64,000 bases of DNA. It comes from Pseudanabaena biceps. Lineage in GTDB: Bacteria > Cyanobacteriota > Cyanobacteriia > Pseudanabaenales > Pseudanabaenaceae. The DNA lies in the NCBI GenBank assembly GCA_013361095.1, contig JAATWA010000001.1, positions 2,520,501-2,584,500 of the forward strand. The letters run 5' to 3'. Under the pieces are notes generated by a model. It did not search any database. It saw nothing but the letters and a program-made list of their open reading frames with translations, and was not told where the DNA came from. This document shows positions 8,865 through 17,359 of this stretch, in pieces. Positions within the stretch are counted from its first letter, which is position 1; every line of letters begins with the position of its first letter. The position numbers and the translations under genes are program-made.

Positions 8865-10394
8865 ATGGGATTACCCTGGTATCGAGTGCATACAGTTCTT
8901 CTGAATGATCCCGGAAGACTGATCGCCACGCACCTGATGCACACTGCTCTCGTAGCAGGGTGGGCAGGCTCGATGGCACTATATGAGCTAGCAATTTTTG
9001 ACCCAAGTGACCCAGTACTAAACCCCATGTGGCGTCAAGGCATGTTTGTCATGCCCTTCATGACCAGATTGGGCATTACCAACTCTTGGAGTGGCTGGAC
9101 AATTACTGGTGAGCAGGTCACCAATCCTGGATTTTGGTCATTTGAAGGTGTGGCTCTAGCTCACATCGTTCTCTCTGGTTTACTTTTCCTCGCCGCAATT
9201 TGGCATTGGGTAAACTGGGATCTAGAACTTTTTAGAGATCCCCGCACAGGCGAGCCAGCATTAGACTTGCCCAAAATGTTTGGTATTCACCTATTTCTTT
9301 CTGGTTTACTTTGCTTTGGCTTCGGTGCATTCCACCAAACAGGCTTATTTGGTCCTGGTATGTGGGTATCCGACGCTTACGGCTTGACTGGTCACGTTGC
9401 ACCTGTCGCTCCTGAATGGGGACCAAATGGATTTAACCCCTTCAATGCTGGTGGTATCGTTGCTCACCACATTGCCGCAGGTATCGTCGGTATTGTGGCT
9501 GGCTTGTTTCACTTAACCGTACGTCCACCAGAGCGTCTATACAAAGCTCTACGTATGGGTAATATCGAAACCGTACTTTCTAGCAGTATTGCCGCCGTAT
9601 TCTTCGCTGCTTTTGTGGTAGCAGGAACTATGTGGTACGGCTCAGCCGCGACTCCGATCGAACTATTTGGACCTACCCGTTATCAATGGGATAGCAGCTC
9701 TTTCCAACAAGAAATTTCTCGTCGCGTTCAGTCAGGTGTGAATTCTGGCTTAACCGAAGCAGAAGCATGGTCAACTATTCCTGACAAGCTTGCTTTCTAT
9801 GACTATGTTGGCAACAGTCCTGCTAAGGGTGGTCTGTTCCGCGTTGGTCCGATGAACAATGGTGATGGTATTGCTCAAGGTTGGCAAGGACATCCAATTT
9901 TCAAGGATAGCGAAGGTCGTGAACTTAGCGTTCGTCGTTTGCCTAACTTCTTTGAAACTTTCCCTGTAGTTCTTCAAGACCAAGATGGTATTGTTCGCGC
10001 TGACATTCCTTTCCGTCGTGCTGAGTCTAAGTACAGCGTTGAGCAAACTGGCGTAACTGTCTCCTTTGCTGGCGGTGCTTTGAATGGTAAGTCCTTTGCC
10101 GATGCTCCTAACGTTAAGAAGTATGCTCGTCAAGCTCAGTTAGGCGAAATCTTTGAATTTGATCAAGAAACCAATAAGTCTGACGGTGTATTTCGTACTA
10201 GCCCTCGTGGTTGGTTTACTTTCGGTCATGCTGTTTTTGCTTTGTTCTTCTTCTTTGGTCACATTTGGCATGGTGCGCGTACTCTGTTCCGCGATGTGTT
10301 TGCTGGTGTTGATCCAGAACTCAGCGAAGAGCAAGTTGAATGGGGCGCATTCCAAAAAGTTGGCGATAAAACTACTCGCGCTGTTGAGGCATAA
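8865..10394 (+). CDS. psbB: Photosystem II CP47 core antenna protein
   Basis: 509 residues, the usual length. It binds chlorophyll a and passes excitation to the PSII reaction centre in the thylakoid membrane. The N-terminus [19 protein letters not shown] is diagnostic, and six transmembrane helices carry the chlorophyll-ligating His residues ([55 protein letters not shown]). The large lumenal loop lies between helices 5 and 6 (about residues 260-440). psbT follows after six bases, so the two are co-transcribed. Confidence 0.99.
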   Translation: MGLPWYRVHTVLLNDPGRLIATHLMHTALVAGWAGSMALYELAIFDPSDPVLNPMWRQGMFVMPFMTRLGITNSWSGWTITGEQVTNPGFWSFEGVALAHIVLSGLLFLAAIWHWVNWDLELFRDPRTGEPALDLPKMFGIHLFLSGLLCFGFGAFHQTGLFGPGMWVSDAYGLTGHVAPVAPEWGPNGFNPFNAGGIVAHHIAAGIVGIVAGLFHLTVRPPERLYKALRMGNIETVLSSSIAAVFFAAFVVAGTMWYGSAATPIELFGPTRYQWDSSSFQQEISRRVQSGVNSGLTEAEAWSTIPDKLAFYDYVGNSPAKGGLFRVGPMNNGDGIAQGWQGHPIFKDSEGRELSVRRLPNFFETFPVVLQDQDGIVRADIPFRRAESKYSVEQTGVTVSFAGGALNGKSFADAPNVKKYARQAQLGEIFEFDQETNKSDGVFRTSPRGWFTFGHAVFALFFFFGHIWHGARTLFRDVFAGVDPELSEEQVEWGAFQKVGDKTTRAVEA

Positions 10395-10400
10395 AAAACA

Positions 10401-10508
10401 ATGGAAGCTATTACCTACACTCTAATTTTCGCTTGTTTGATCGGTTTGTTCTTCTTTGCAATCTTCTTCCGTGAAGCCCCTAGGGTGATCACAAAAGACA
10501 AGAAGTAA
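10401..10508 (+). CDS. psbT: Photosystem II subunit PsbT
   Basis: 35-residue single-helix PSII subunit at the dimer interface. It begins MEAITYTLIFACLIGLFFF and ends with the basic tail VITKDKK. The charged FFREAPR follows the membrane helix as in other PsbT. It begins six bases after the psbB stop codon, the conserved psbB-psbT order, and is followed by a strong terminator. Confidence 0.97.
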   Translation: MEAITYTLIFACLIGLFFFAIFFREAPRVITKDKK

Positions 10509-10521
10509 TCACTAAATAGAT

Positions 10522-10555
10522 AAAAAAAGAGTCGCATAAATGCGACTCTTTTTTT
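10522..10555. terminator. Terminator of psbB-psbT
   Basis: Perfect 15-bp arms (AAAAAAAGAGTCGCA), TAAA loop, T7 at the end of the right arm; works on paper in both directions. Confidence 0.9.
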
Positions 10556-10591
10556 GTTTTATAGCTACAGCCATTGGTTTTAAGACAAATC

Positions 10592-10644
10592 AAAACCCAA
10601 GAATTGGCTGCGGCGCTCCGCGCCGCAGCCAATTCTTGGGTTTT
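10592..10644. repeat. Type I hairpin repeat
   Basis: Perfect 25-bp arms from AAAACCCAAG to CTTGGGTTTT, loop TCC. Preceded by ATAGCTACAGCCATT and followed by ATGTCCTAG, the conserved outer boxes. Confidence 0.85.
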
Positions 10645-10662
10645 ATGTCCTAGTACACATAT

Positions 10663-10705
10663 AAAGAAGCGAGTTGCGGTGCAAAGCACCGCAACTCGCT
10701 TCTTT
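10663..10705. repeat. Type I hairpin repeat, compensated core
   Basis: Perfect 20-bp arms, loop AAA; core GCGGTGC pairs with GCACCGC, a compensated change. The outer right arm is split by the adjacent mobile element. Confidence 0.85.
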
Positions 10706-10842
10706 GGGCAGGGCAACCGCATAAAAAATAGACGGCTTACGCAGTAAGGATTTCAACCCTAAGTATTTTTACTTATCGATTTTCGGAATGCTTGATAGTT
10801 AAGGATCGCAATTTTTTTATGCGGTTGCCCTGCTTCTTTGGG
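10699..10842. mobile_element. 124-bp miniature transposable element with 10-bp target duplication
   Basis: Element 10709-10832. Its ends are inverted repeats (CAGGGCAACCGCATAAAAAA, ~20 bp, exact). It is flanked by direct repeats CTTCTTTGGG at 10699-10708 and 10833-10842. Removing the element and one duplicate restores a hairpin arm that continues into GGGTTTTATG. There is no coding capacity. The parent transposase is not in the window; a 10-bp duplication suggests an IS4-like source (inference). Confidence 0.85.
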
Positions 10843-10919
10843 TTTTATGCTATATAGCAACCATGTCTTAGCGGTACAATATTGGTTGCCAAAATCATGT
10901 CATTAACCAAAATATTTCC

Positions 10920-11867
10920 TTGATTTCCCTCGAAACCGTCACCCAGATTTATCATCAACCATTGCTATCTCTAATATTTGAGGCTCAGTCGATCCATCGG
11001 CAGCATCATCAAGTTGATGCGGTGCAGATGTGTACACTATCAAATATCAAGTCAGGGCGCTGTCCTGAAGATTGCAAATATTGCCCTCAAAGTGCGCGTT
11101 ATCCTACCGAGGTGGAAAACTATCCTTTGCTGCCCTTAGAGGAAGTGATCACTCAGGCAAATGAAGCCAAGCAGCATGGCGCAACTAGGTTCTGTATGGG
11201 AGCAGCATGGCGAAATGCTCCTGATGGCGAAGAGTTCGATCGCGTATTGCAGATGGTTGAGGCTGTGGCAGGAATGGGCTTAGAAGCCTGCGTGACGATG
11301 GGAATGTTGCGACCTGACCAAGCTCAACGTCTCGCCAAAGCAGGACTGACAGCCTATAACCACAACCTCGATACTTCTGAGAGTTTTTATCCAGAGATTA
11401 TTACGACCCGCACCTATCGCGATCGCCTAGATACGATTAAGCACGTCGCCGAGGCGGGCATCCAAGTTTGCTGTGGTGGCATTGTGGGTATGGGCGAAAC
11501 TGACAGCGATCGCATTGATCTATTACATACCCTCGCCAATCTCACACCTCAGCCTGAGTCTGTGCCGATTAATGCTCTTTCTCCTGTGGCGGGAACTCCC
11601 TTTGGCGATCTCGAAGCCATCAATCCTTTAGTCTTAGTTCGGATGGTTGCAACAGCAAGGATTTTGATGCCCAAGGCAGTTGTCAGGCTTTCCGCAGGAC
11701 GCGATCGCCTGACTGTCTCGGATCAAGCGCTATGTTTCCTTGCGGGTGCAAACTCAATTTTCTCTAGTGAAAAATTATTGACTACGGCAAATCCTGATTG
11801 GCAAGATGACGTAGAAATGTTTGAGAAACTTGGCGTTAAGCCCAAAGAGTTAAGTCTCCAACCGTAA
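10920..11867 (+). CDS. bioB: Biotin synthase
   Basis: 315-residue radical-SAM enzyme that inserts sulfur into dethiobiotin. The [4Fe-4S]-SAM cluster motif is GRCPEDCKYCPQ with Cys48, Cys52 and Cys55. Downstream ACVTMGMLRPDQAQRL, YNHNLDTS and SAGRDRLTVSDQALCF are biotin synthase signatures, including an Arg of the [2Fe-2S] site. The start is TTG; no in-frame ATG or GTG gives a better N-terminus, and an ATG at 10897 is in another frame. A type I hairpin begins inside the stop codon. Confidence 0.95.
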   Translation: MISLETVTQIYHQPLLSLIFEAQSIHRQHHQVDAVQMCTLSNIKSGRCPEDCKYCPQSARYPTEVENYPLLPLEEVITQANEAKQHGATRFCMGAAWRNAPDGEEFDRVLQMVEAVAGMGLEACVTMGMLRPDQAQRLAKAGLTAYNHNLDTSESFYPEIITTRTYRDRLDTIKHVAEAGIQVCCGGIVGMGETDSDRIDLLHTLANLTPQPESVPINALSPVAGTPFGDLEAINPLVLVRMVATARILMPKAVVRLSAGRDRLTVSDQALCFLAGANSIFSSEKLLTTANPDWQDDVEMFEKLGVKPKELSLQP

Positions 11868-11920
11868 AACCCAAACAGTTCGAGGCGGCGCTTCGCGCCG
11901 CCTCGAACTGTTTGGGTTTT
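11866..11920. repeat. Type I hairpin repeat overlapping the bioB stop codon
   Basis: Perfect 26-bp arms AAAACCCAAACAGTTCGAGG..., loop TTC. The first two bases are the last two of the bioB TAA. Confidence 0.9.
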
Positions 11921-11957
11921 GAAGCAAGTTGCGGCGCTTCGCGCCGCAACTTGCTTC
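11921..11957. repeat. Type I hairpin repeat
   Basis: Perfect 17-bp arms, loop TTC, directly abutting the previous hairpin but with different arms (GAAGCAAGTT). Followed by CTGGGGTTTTGG. Confidence 0.85.
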
Positions 11958-11988
11958 TGGGGTTTTGGTTTGTACTAGTTAACGCTAG

Positions 11989-12035
11989 TTTGCATAAAAA
12001 AGTAGCTCCCTTTGGGAGCTACTTTTTTATGCAAA
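11989..12035. terminator. Shared bidirectional terminator of bioB and ppk
   Basis: Perfect 22-bp arms (TTTGCATAAAAAAGTAGCTC...), TTT loop. The ppk stop codon (12027-12029) lies inside the right arm, so the last ppk codons form part of the stem. Confidence 0.85.
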
Positions 12036-14255
12036 CTCAGGTCGTCCCTGAGACATGAAATGTTTTTGAGAACTCATCTCAGGTTCGCCATCCTTAGGAA
12101 TGCGCTGCCTATAGGTTCCATCGGCTGCGAGATCCCATGCTTGGCGATTGTCCGCCAAGACAATTTCTAAGATTTGCTTTAGCTCTTGCACCAGAGCTAT
12201 ATCTTCAACGGGGGTAATCACTTCCACTCGCGCATCGAGATTACGAGGCATCCAGTCGGCACTGCCGATATAGACCTGCTCCGCGCCACCATTACTAAAA
12301 TAGAAAATCCGTGAATGTTCTAAAAAGCGACCAATGACGCTGATTACTCTAATTTTTTCGCTTAAACCTTTAACTCTAGGACGGATGCAGCAAATCCCAC
12401 GAATGATCAGATCCACATTTACACCAACCTGTGATGCTTCATAGAGAGCATTGATAATCTCAGGATCAACTAGGGAGTTCATCTTGGCGATGATATAGGA
12501 GGGGTAACCCTTCTTTTGATGCTCGATTTCGCGATGAATCAATTGCAAGAACTTTTCGCGCATATTTACAGGTGCAACGAGGAGTTTGCGGTAATCCCGT
12601 TGACGAGAATAGCCTGTGAGGTAATTAAATAGATCCGTAAGATCCGCGCCCAACTCATCACGGCAGCTAAATATGCCGAGATCGCTATAAAATCTTGCTG
12701 TTTTGGGATTATAGTTACCTGTCCCGATATGCACATAACGCACTAAGCGATCGCCTTCTTGTCTGACTACTAAAGCAGTCTTAGTATGGGTTTTGAGACT
12801 TTTAAATCCATAGACGACATGGACTCCCGCATTCTCTAACTTCTTCGCCCACAAAATATTATTCGCTTCATCAAATCGCGCTTTTAGCTCCACTAATACC
12901 GCCACTTGCTTACCATTTTCCGCCGCCCTGATCAAAGCATGGACGATCGGCGAATCTCCAGAGGTGCGATAGAGGGTTTGCTTAATTGCTAATACGTCAG
13001 CATCATTGGCGGCATCCTCGATAAAGCGCTGGACAGTGGTTGTAAAAGATTGATAAGGGTGATGAACTAAAAAATCTCCCTCGCTAATTACATCAAAAAT
13101 ATTTTTGCCATGTTCATCACCCTGACGCAAGCGCGGATGAGTGACTGATTTCCAAGGTTTATCTTGATACTCAGGCATCGGCAAAAAAGCGATCGCCATT
13201 AGTGAACCTAAACCGATTAAGCCGGGTACATCATAGACATCGGTTTCCGTAATACCCAGTTGATCAATTAATTCTTGACGAATTTGGGCTGGCACGTCAT
13301 TGGCAATTTCCATCCGCACCACTGAGCCAAATTTCTGCTTACGCAATTCTTCTTGCAGCGCCGAAATCAGATCGTCAGCTTCTTCTTCTTCGATATCAAG
13401 TTGAGCATCGCGGGTGATCCGAAATGGATAGTAATTAAGAATTTCCATCCCCGGAAATAGAGCCTCAAGGTTATGGGCAATTACCTGCTCTAGCGGGACA
13501 AAGGTATGCTCATCGGTTTCAGGGATTTTGACAAAGCGCGGTAACACATTGGGAACTTTGACCCGTGCAAAGTTTTGTTCTTTGGTTTCGCGATCGCCAA
13601 CAATCACCACCAAATTAAGACTGAGGTTAGAGATGTAGGGAAATGGATGAGCAGGATCGATCGCTAAGGGGGTGAGGACAGGAAATAACTTGTCTTGAAA
13701 ATAAGTTTTGAGGTAGCGCTGATGCTTTTTGTCAATATCTTTATAGTCTAAGATTTTGACCCCATGTTGATGCAATTCTGGACGCAATTTATTTTCAAAA
13801 AACTCATGCTGCATCATCATCAATGGCAAGAGTGACTCACGAATTGCCTGTAACTGCTGCTCAGGATTTAGTCCATCATCGCTGACAATATCCAACTGCT
13901 CGGCAATCTTTTTCTTGACCCTTGCCACCCTTACCATAAAAAATTCATCAAGATTGCTATTGAAGATTGCAAAAAACTTTGCTCTCTCCAACAAAGGTGT
14001 GCGCGGATCAATACCTTCGCTCAGAACTCTTTTATTAAAAGCAACCCAGCTTTGTTCTCGATTAAATAAATATTTAGAATGAGCCTCTGGTTCAGTAGGA
14101 AGAGCATCTATTTCCAATTTTGTAGAGGCTAATATAATCTTCTCTGGAATATCTTTGGGAGCGTTTGCGATCGCTTTGTTTTCCAAATCTTTTTCCACCT
14201 TGCTCTCCGTATTGGTTGGCGCGGACTTTCTAACTGGGCTTTTTCTGGTTGTCAT
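12027..14255 (-). CDS. ppk: Polyphosphate kinase 1
   Basis: 742-residue enzyme that polymerises the gamma-phosphate of ATP into polyphosphate. From about residue 60: N-domain (YLFNREQSWVAFNKRVL), head domain, then two phospholipase-D-like catalytic domains. The phosphorylated His lies in LKTHTKTALVVRQ and the second active-site His in GRFLEHSRIFYFSNGG; HIGTGNYNPKTA is also conserved. The first ~60 residues are a polar, charged extension rich in Lys/Glu; a start closer to YLFNREQ cannot be excluded. Convergent with bioB, sharing a terminator. Confidence 0.95.
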   Translation of the reverse strand: MTTRKSPVRKSAPTNTESKVEKDLENKAIANAPKDIPEKIILASTKLEIDALPTEPEAHSKYLFNREQSWVAFNKRVLSEGIDPRTPLLERAKFFAIFNSNLDEFFMVRVARVKKKIAEQLDIVSDDGLNPEQQLQAIRESLLPLMMMQHEFFENKLRPELHQHGVKILDYKDIDKKHQRYLKTYFQDKLFPVLTPLAIDPAHPFPYISNLSLNLVVIVGDRETKEQNFARVKVPNVLPRFVKIPETDEHTFVPLEQVIAHNLEALFPGMEILNYYPFRITRDAQLDIEEEEADDLISALQEELRKQKFGSVVRMEIANDVPAQIRQELIDQLGITETDVYDVPGLIGLGSLMAIAFLPMPEYQDKPWKSVTHPRLRQGDEHGKNIFDVISEGDFLVHHPYQSFTTTVQRFIEDAANDADVLAIKQTLYRTSGDSPIVHALIRAAENGKQVAVLVELKARFDEANNILWAKKLENAGVHVVYGFKSLKTHTKTALVVRQEGDRLVRYVHIGTGNYNPKTARFYSDLGIFSCRDELGADLTDLFNYLTGYSRQRDYRKLLVAPVNMREKFLQLIHREIEHQKKGYPSYIIAKMNSLVDPEIINALYEASQVGVNVDLIIRGICCIRPRVKGLSEKIRVISVIGRFLEHSRIFYFSNGGAEQVYIGSADWMPRNLDARVEVITPVEDIALVQELKQILEIVLADNRQAWDLAADGTYRQRIPKDGEPEMSSQKHFMSQGRPEFA

Positions 14256-14476
14256 AAACGAAAAGTGAGACTAACTCACAATAATTCTTAAAATTTTTTA
14301 ATGGGTATAGCAAAGCAAGTTTTGTGGCGATCACCGCAAGTTTTTGAGTATCGGGTTTAGTTGCGCCGAGCTAATTATTCAATTGCGATTACTTACCTGT
14401 AATTAGATTACAGAATTATGGCTAGTTGCTATGTGAGCTAAAGCACGCTTGCAGTACTTTACACTTTTTTAAAACC

Positions 14477-14529
14477 TAAGAAAAATTTTTGAAAGGCTGG
14501 CGAAGCCAGCCTTTCAAAAATTTTTCTTA
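14477..14529. repeat. Long hairpin, TTTTTGAAAG class
   Basis: Perfect 25-bp arms, core GGCTGGC/GCCAGCC, loop GAA. Similar arms (TTTTTGAAAG...CTTTCAAAAA) recur at 27209, 40863 and in type II elements. Confidence 0.8.
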
Positions 14530-14553
14530 ATACAGCCTCGGCAGATTATATAA

Positions 14554-14586
14554 AAAAGAAGAGTTTGCTTAGCAAACTCTTCTTTT
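14554..14586. terminator. Terminator of gpx
   Basis: 15-bp arms (AAAAGAAGAGTTTGC), TTA loop, A/T tracts on both sides; 30 bp beyond the gpx stop codon on the minus strand. Confidence 0.8.
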
Positions 14587-14616
14587 CTTAACTTTGAACG
14601 CACCGCGCTGTAAAAA

Positions 14617-15090
14617 TTAACCTAAGAGAGCGTCAATATCCTTACGCAAACCAGCATCTTCAGGCGCAACGCTCGAAGGATAATACTTAACGACCTTACC
14701 TTCCTTATCAACTAGAAACTTGTTGAAATTCCACTGCACTTGTTGCCCTGTGGTTTCTGTCAGATATTTATAAGTATCCGCAATATCTCCACCACTGACC
14801 TTGACCTTGCTAAACATATCAAAGCTGACATCGTAGGTAAGAGAGCAGAAGCTCTTGATTTCAGCTTCCGAACCAGGCTCCTGTGCGCCAAAGTCGTTGC
14901 TAGGAAAACCAAGAATCTCGAAACCTTTATCTTTGTATTCGCGATACAGTGATTCTAGACCCTTGTATTGCTTGGTGTAGCCACATTTAGAAGCCACATT
15001 GACCACTAGAGCAACTTTGCCTTTGTACTGCGCGAGATCAACTGGTTGACCATCAATATTGGTGATTTTGAAATCGTAAAGTGTGGACAT
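14617..15090 (-). CDS. gpx: Glutathione peroxidase-family thiol peroxidase
   Basis: 157 residues, full length. Thioredoxin fold with the peroxidatic Cys36 in NVASKCGYTKQY (Cys in place of selenocysteine), FPSNDFGAQEPG and WNFNKFLVDKEG supplying the other catalytic Gln, Trp and Asn. Such non-seleno enzymes reduce lipid and other hydroperoxides, and in cyanobacteria often use NADPH/thioredoxin instead of glutathione. Divergent from the small kinase gene by 54 bp. Confidence 0.93.
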   Translation of the reverse strand: MSTLYDFKITNIDGQPVDLAQYKGKVALVVNVASKCGYTKQYKGLESLYREYKDKGFEILGFPSNDFGAQEPGSEAEIKSFCSLTYDVSFDMFSKVKVSGGDIADTYKYLTETTGQQVQWNFNKFLVDKEGKVVKYYPSSVAPEDAGLRKDIDALLG

Positions 15091-15144
15091 ATTTTAAGAT
15101 TGCTATAGTTTAGAAAGGCTTATTTAGAATTTTGCAGCGATCGC

Positions 15145-15666
15145 ATGGCAAGTGTAATTATCCTGATTGGTGTACCTGCGAGTGGCAAGTCTAGCCTCGC
15201 CAAGCAGATGCTAGTTGCGTCTAGTCAGAATGGCAAAAGTAGCAGCAGTCTTACCTATGGTCAAACCCAGTTAATCAGCCCCGATCTTATTCGAGCATCA
15301 TTATATGGATCTGCCGCCAAGCAGGGAGATTGGACAGAGATATGGACGCAGATACAACAGGAATTTGCAAATGCGGCAAGATCGCAACAATCTGTAATAT
15401 ATGATGCCACAAACTATAAGCGCGAATATCGTAAAGATGTTATTTCCCTTGCCAAAGAACATGGCTTTAAGCCCATTACAGGGATTTGGTTAAATGTGCC
15501 ACTTTGGATTTGCTTATCTCGCAATGAAACTCGCGATCGGGTAGTTCCTGAAGAGGTTGTCGTAGACATGTATCGCACCTTGTCCTATCATCCACCACGC
15601 CTAGATGAAGGATTTGACCGAATTTTATTTCGCGATGAAAAACAAGACAACGAATGGATCGACTAA
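15145..15666 (+). CDS. P-loop kinase/ATPase, polynucleotide-kinase-like
   Basis: 173 residues. Walker A GVPASGKSS begins near residue 8. ISPDLIRASLYG, VIYDATNYKREYR (a Walker-B-like strand followed by the ATN-R motif) and RNETRDRVVPEEVVVDMY resemble the AAA_33/zeta-toxin/T4 polynucleotide kinase group. In these proteins the motifs position a small hydroxyl substrate or nucleic-acid end; the real substrate is unknown. ATG start; divergent from gpx. Two type I hairpins follow. Confidence 0.65.
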   Translation: MASVIILIGVPASGKSSLAKQMLVASSQNGKSSSSLTYGQTQLISPDLIRASLYGSAAKQGDWTEIWTQIQQEFANAARSQQSVIYDATNYKREYRKDVISLAKEHGFKPITGIWLNVPLWICLSRNETRDRVVPEEVVVDMYRTLSYHPPRLDEGFDRILFRDEKQDNEWID

Positions 15667-15700
15667 GTAATTAGCTATCGCTAAATGTACTAGGACAAAT

Positions 15701-15757
15701 CAAAACCCAAGAATTGGCTGGCGGCGCTCCGCGCCGCCAGCCAATTCTTGGGTTTTG
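15701..15757. repeat. Type I hairpin repeat
   Basis: Perfect 27-bp arms CAAAACCCAAGAATTGGCTG..., loop TCC; preceded by TAGCTATCGC and TAGGACAAAT. The middle arm GAATTGGCTG is shared with the copy at 10592. Confidence 0.9.
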
Positions 15758-15811
15758 AAACGAAAGTTTCTCTGGCGCTTTAGGTTTTATAGCTGTAGCC
15801 ACAAAAATCAA

Positions 15812-15874
15812 GACATAAAACCCAAGAGAGAGTGGCGGTGCTTCGCGCCGCCACTCTCTCTTGGGTTTTATGTC
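15812..15874. repeat. Type I hairpin repeat, 30-bp arms with one T-G pair
   Basis: Arms from GACATAAAACCC to GGGTTTTATGTC, loop TTC. The only non-Watson-Crick position is in the core: GGCGGTGC faces GCGCCGCC. Preceded by TATAGCTGTAGCCA. Confidence 0.9.
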
Positions 15875-15980
15875 CTAAAAAAAGCTACTCAGCACACTAA
15901 AAAAATAATTTGTCTTTGTCTGGCTCTCATTTTGTGTTAGCTTAAATAGACTAAATCTCTAAGGGGTACAACGGTTTAAA

Positions 15981-16196
15981 ATGGCTAAGCGCCGCAATCA
16001 GAAAAAAGAAAAAGCTCTTCGCAACCAAGCGTATGCGCGTAAGTTTCGTAAGCGCACTCCTATGGGGCGCTTTGGACGCAGAAGACCAATGGGCAGCTAC
16101 AACGATTCTGAAGACTCTGAATCCAATGGAGCAGCCGACACTGGCGCAGCCGATACTGGCGCTGCTGATACTGGCTCTGGTGGCAATAAATTCTAA
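15981..16196 (+). CDS. Small basic conserved protein
   Basis: 71 residues. The N-terminal half is very basic (MAKRRNQKKEKALRNQAYAR, then KFRKRTPMGRFGRRRP), suggesting RNA or DNA binding. The C-terminal third is acidic and contains three exact GAADT repeats, encoded by 15-base DNA repeats. I do not know a function. The start is preceded by AAGGGG at a good distance. tsaB-like follows 39 bp later on the same strand. Confidence 0.7.
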   Translation: MAKRRNQKKEKALRNQAYARKFRKRTPMGRFGRRRPMGSYNDSEDSESNGAADTGAADTGAADTGSGGNKF

Positions 16197-16235
16197 TCTG
16201 AATTCTGGCGATTTTGTCCCAGCATTCTGTAAGCT

Positions 16236-16691
16236 ATGACCACAAGTTTTGCCCTTGCCTTACACACAACAACCACTAAGTTAGAGATTACGATCGCTGA
16301 AATATATCAAAATTCTGATCGTAACTCTGCAAGCTATATCATCCACAAGCAGCAGTCATGGGAACTAGGCAGAGAATTATCTGTAAGCTTCCATGACTGC
16401 TTAAGTTTGTTTATGGATGATATTGCTTGGACTGACTTAGCTTTTTTGGCGATCGCTACAGGTATCGGTAGTTTTACGGGTACACGCATCGGTGTTGTAG
16501 CAGCAAGGACAATTGCTGAGCAGTTAAATATTCCCCTCTATGGCATTAGTTGTGATCCAATTACGGCTAATGCTGAGCAGCTCAATCTATCCCTCGGAGA
16601 AAGCTTGCTGGCGATCGCCTATGAGCAGTGGCAAAACCAAATTTATCCAAATTGGCAAGATGTTTTGCCGATCTATGAGCAACTCTCATAA
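16236..16691 (+). CDS. tsaB: TsaB-like tRNA threonylcarbamoyl-adenosine biosynthesis protein, short form
   Basis: 151 residues. FALALHTTTTKLEITIA at the start and the central FLAIATGIGSFTGTRIGVVAARTIAEQL are the actin-like nucleotide-binding segments of TsaB, the dimerisation partner of TsaD in making t6A37 in tRNAs. Most bacterial TsaB proteins exceed 200 residues; here the second lobe is short, ending at LPIYEQLS, as I recall for some cyanobacterial forms. No frameshift is evident. ATG start. Confidence 0.75.
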   Translation: MTTSFALALHTTTTKLEITIAEIYQNSDRNSASYIIHKQQSWELGRELSVSFHDCLSLFMDDIAWTDLAFLAIATGIGSFTGTRIGVVAARTIAEQLNIPLYGISCDPITANAEQLNLSLGESLLAIAYEQWQNQIYPNWQDVLPIYEQLS

Positions 16692-16717
16692 TTCCCAAAC
16701 AAGCAATTGCTTGCTTT

Positions 16718-16763
16718 AACATACTCCTTTCCCAGTGAAGAATTAGTGGTGAAGGAGTATGTT
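16718..16763. repeat. Inverted repeat AACATACTCCTT/AAGGAGTATGTT
   Basis: 12-bp perfect arms around a 22-base spacer that contains TCCCAGTGAAGAATTAG, also seen beside the type I hairpin at 6747. Related TACTCCTTTCCCA ends occur at 49263 and 50644. Confidence 0.6.
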
Positions 16764-16787
16764 GGTATCAATCGGATAAAAGCAGGG

Positions 16788-16936
16788 ACGCATAGGCAGC
16801 AATTCTGATTATAAACATTGGTTTTTTGAAAGCCATTCGTAGGCTGGCTTTTAAAAAACCAATATTGGGGTTTGCAGCGCCTTAGGCGCTGCAAACCCCA
16901 ATATTGGTTTCATAATCAGAATAGCTGACGCATAGG
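16788..16936. mobile_element. Type II miniature element with 9-bp target duplication
   Basis: Element 16797-16927 (131 bp), flanked by direct repeats ACGCATAGG at 16788-16796 and 16928-16936. Ends CAGCAATTCTGATTAT and ATAATCAGAATAGCTG are imperfect inverted repeats. Inside are two hairpins: 16817-16863 (ATTGGTTTTTTGAAAG arms) and 16861-16905 (perfect 21-bp arms AATATTGGGGTTTGCAGCGC.., loop TTA). The empty site would have been a small hairpin CAGGGACGC-ATAG-GCGTCCCTG-like sequence. No coding capacity. Confidence 0.88.
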
Positions 16937-17098
16937 CGTCCCTGTTTTTGTTTGATGGTGCAAAGTGTTAGAATAGTAGTGTTGAAAGTATATAAAAATT
17001 GAATTTTCTTAACTAATGATTGCTCGTTAGACTTAAGGGGAAAAATTTAGTTACCTCATCAGAACCCACCTACGACGGTAGTTATTCTAGCTTGACCT

Positions 17099-17359
17099 AT
17101 GCTTCAAGATGCGATCGCCATTCGTCATTATCAAAAAATTACCGACTCCTTAGTCGAAATGTCAGAACGGGGGTATCGTACCACCGACGAAATGCGACTT
17201 TTTCTAGATGGTTACCTCTCAGCTTTGCGCTTTGCTAATGCTATTGAGGTACATCATATCCATCGTCTCGAAGAAGAGATTATCCGATTTTTATACGACT
17301 CCTCTAATTTTGCCTCTCCCTATGAGTTCGAGATGGAAGTTGAACGCGGCGAAAGATAA
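17099..17359 (+). CDS. DUF6761 family protein
   Basis: 86-residue cyanobacteria-specific protein. MLQDAIAIRHYQKITDSLVEM, LFLDGYLSALRF and HHIHRLEEEIIRFLYDSSNF match my memory of the DUF6761 family; function unknown. It is soluble and helical with no signal. The last 40 bp overlap the 3' end of rsmG on the opposite strand. Confidence 0.8.
   Translation: MLQDAIAIRHYQKITDSLVEMSERGYRTTDEMRLFLDGYLSALRFANAIEVHHIHRLEEEIIRFLYDSSNFASPYEFEMEVERGER

Larger units (their letters stand above)
10509..10919. other. Repeat-filled region between psbT and bioB
   Basis: 411 bp holding the psbT terminator, two type I hairpins and a 124-bp miniature mobile element inserted in the outer arm of the second. No gene seen. 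Confidence 0.7.
14256..14616. other. Region between ppk and gpx
   Basis: Holds the ppk promoter region, one long hairpin of the TTTTTGAAAG type (14477-14529) and the gpx terminator. No gene seen. Confidence 0.5.
15667..15980. other. Region between kinase-like gene and small basic protein
   Basis: Dominated by two long type I hairpins with their outer boxes; the last ~90 bp is the A/T-rich leader of the next gene. Confidence 0.5.
16692..17098. other. Repeat region between tsaB-like and DUF6761 genes
   Basis: Holds a CATACTCCTT...AAGGAGTATG inverted repeat (16718-16763), a complete type II mobile repeat with target duplication, and an A/T-rich leader from 16960 on. No gene seen. Confidence 0.5.
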
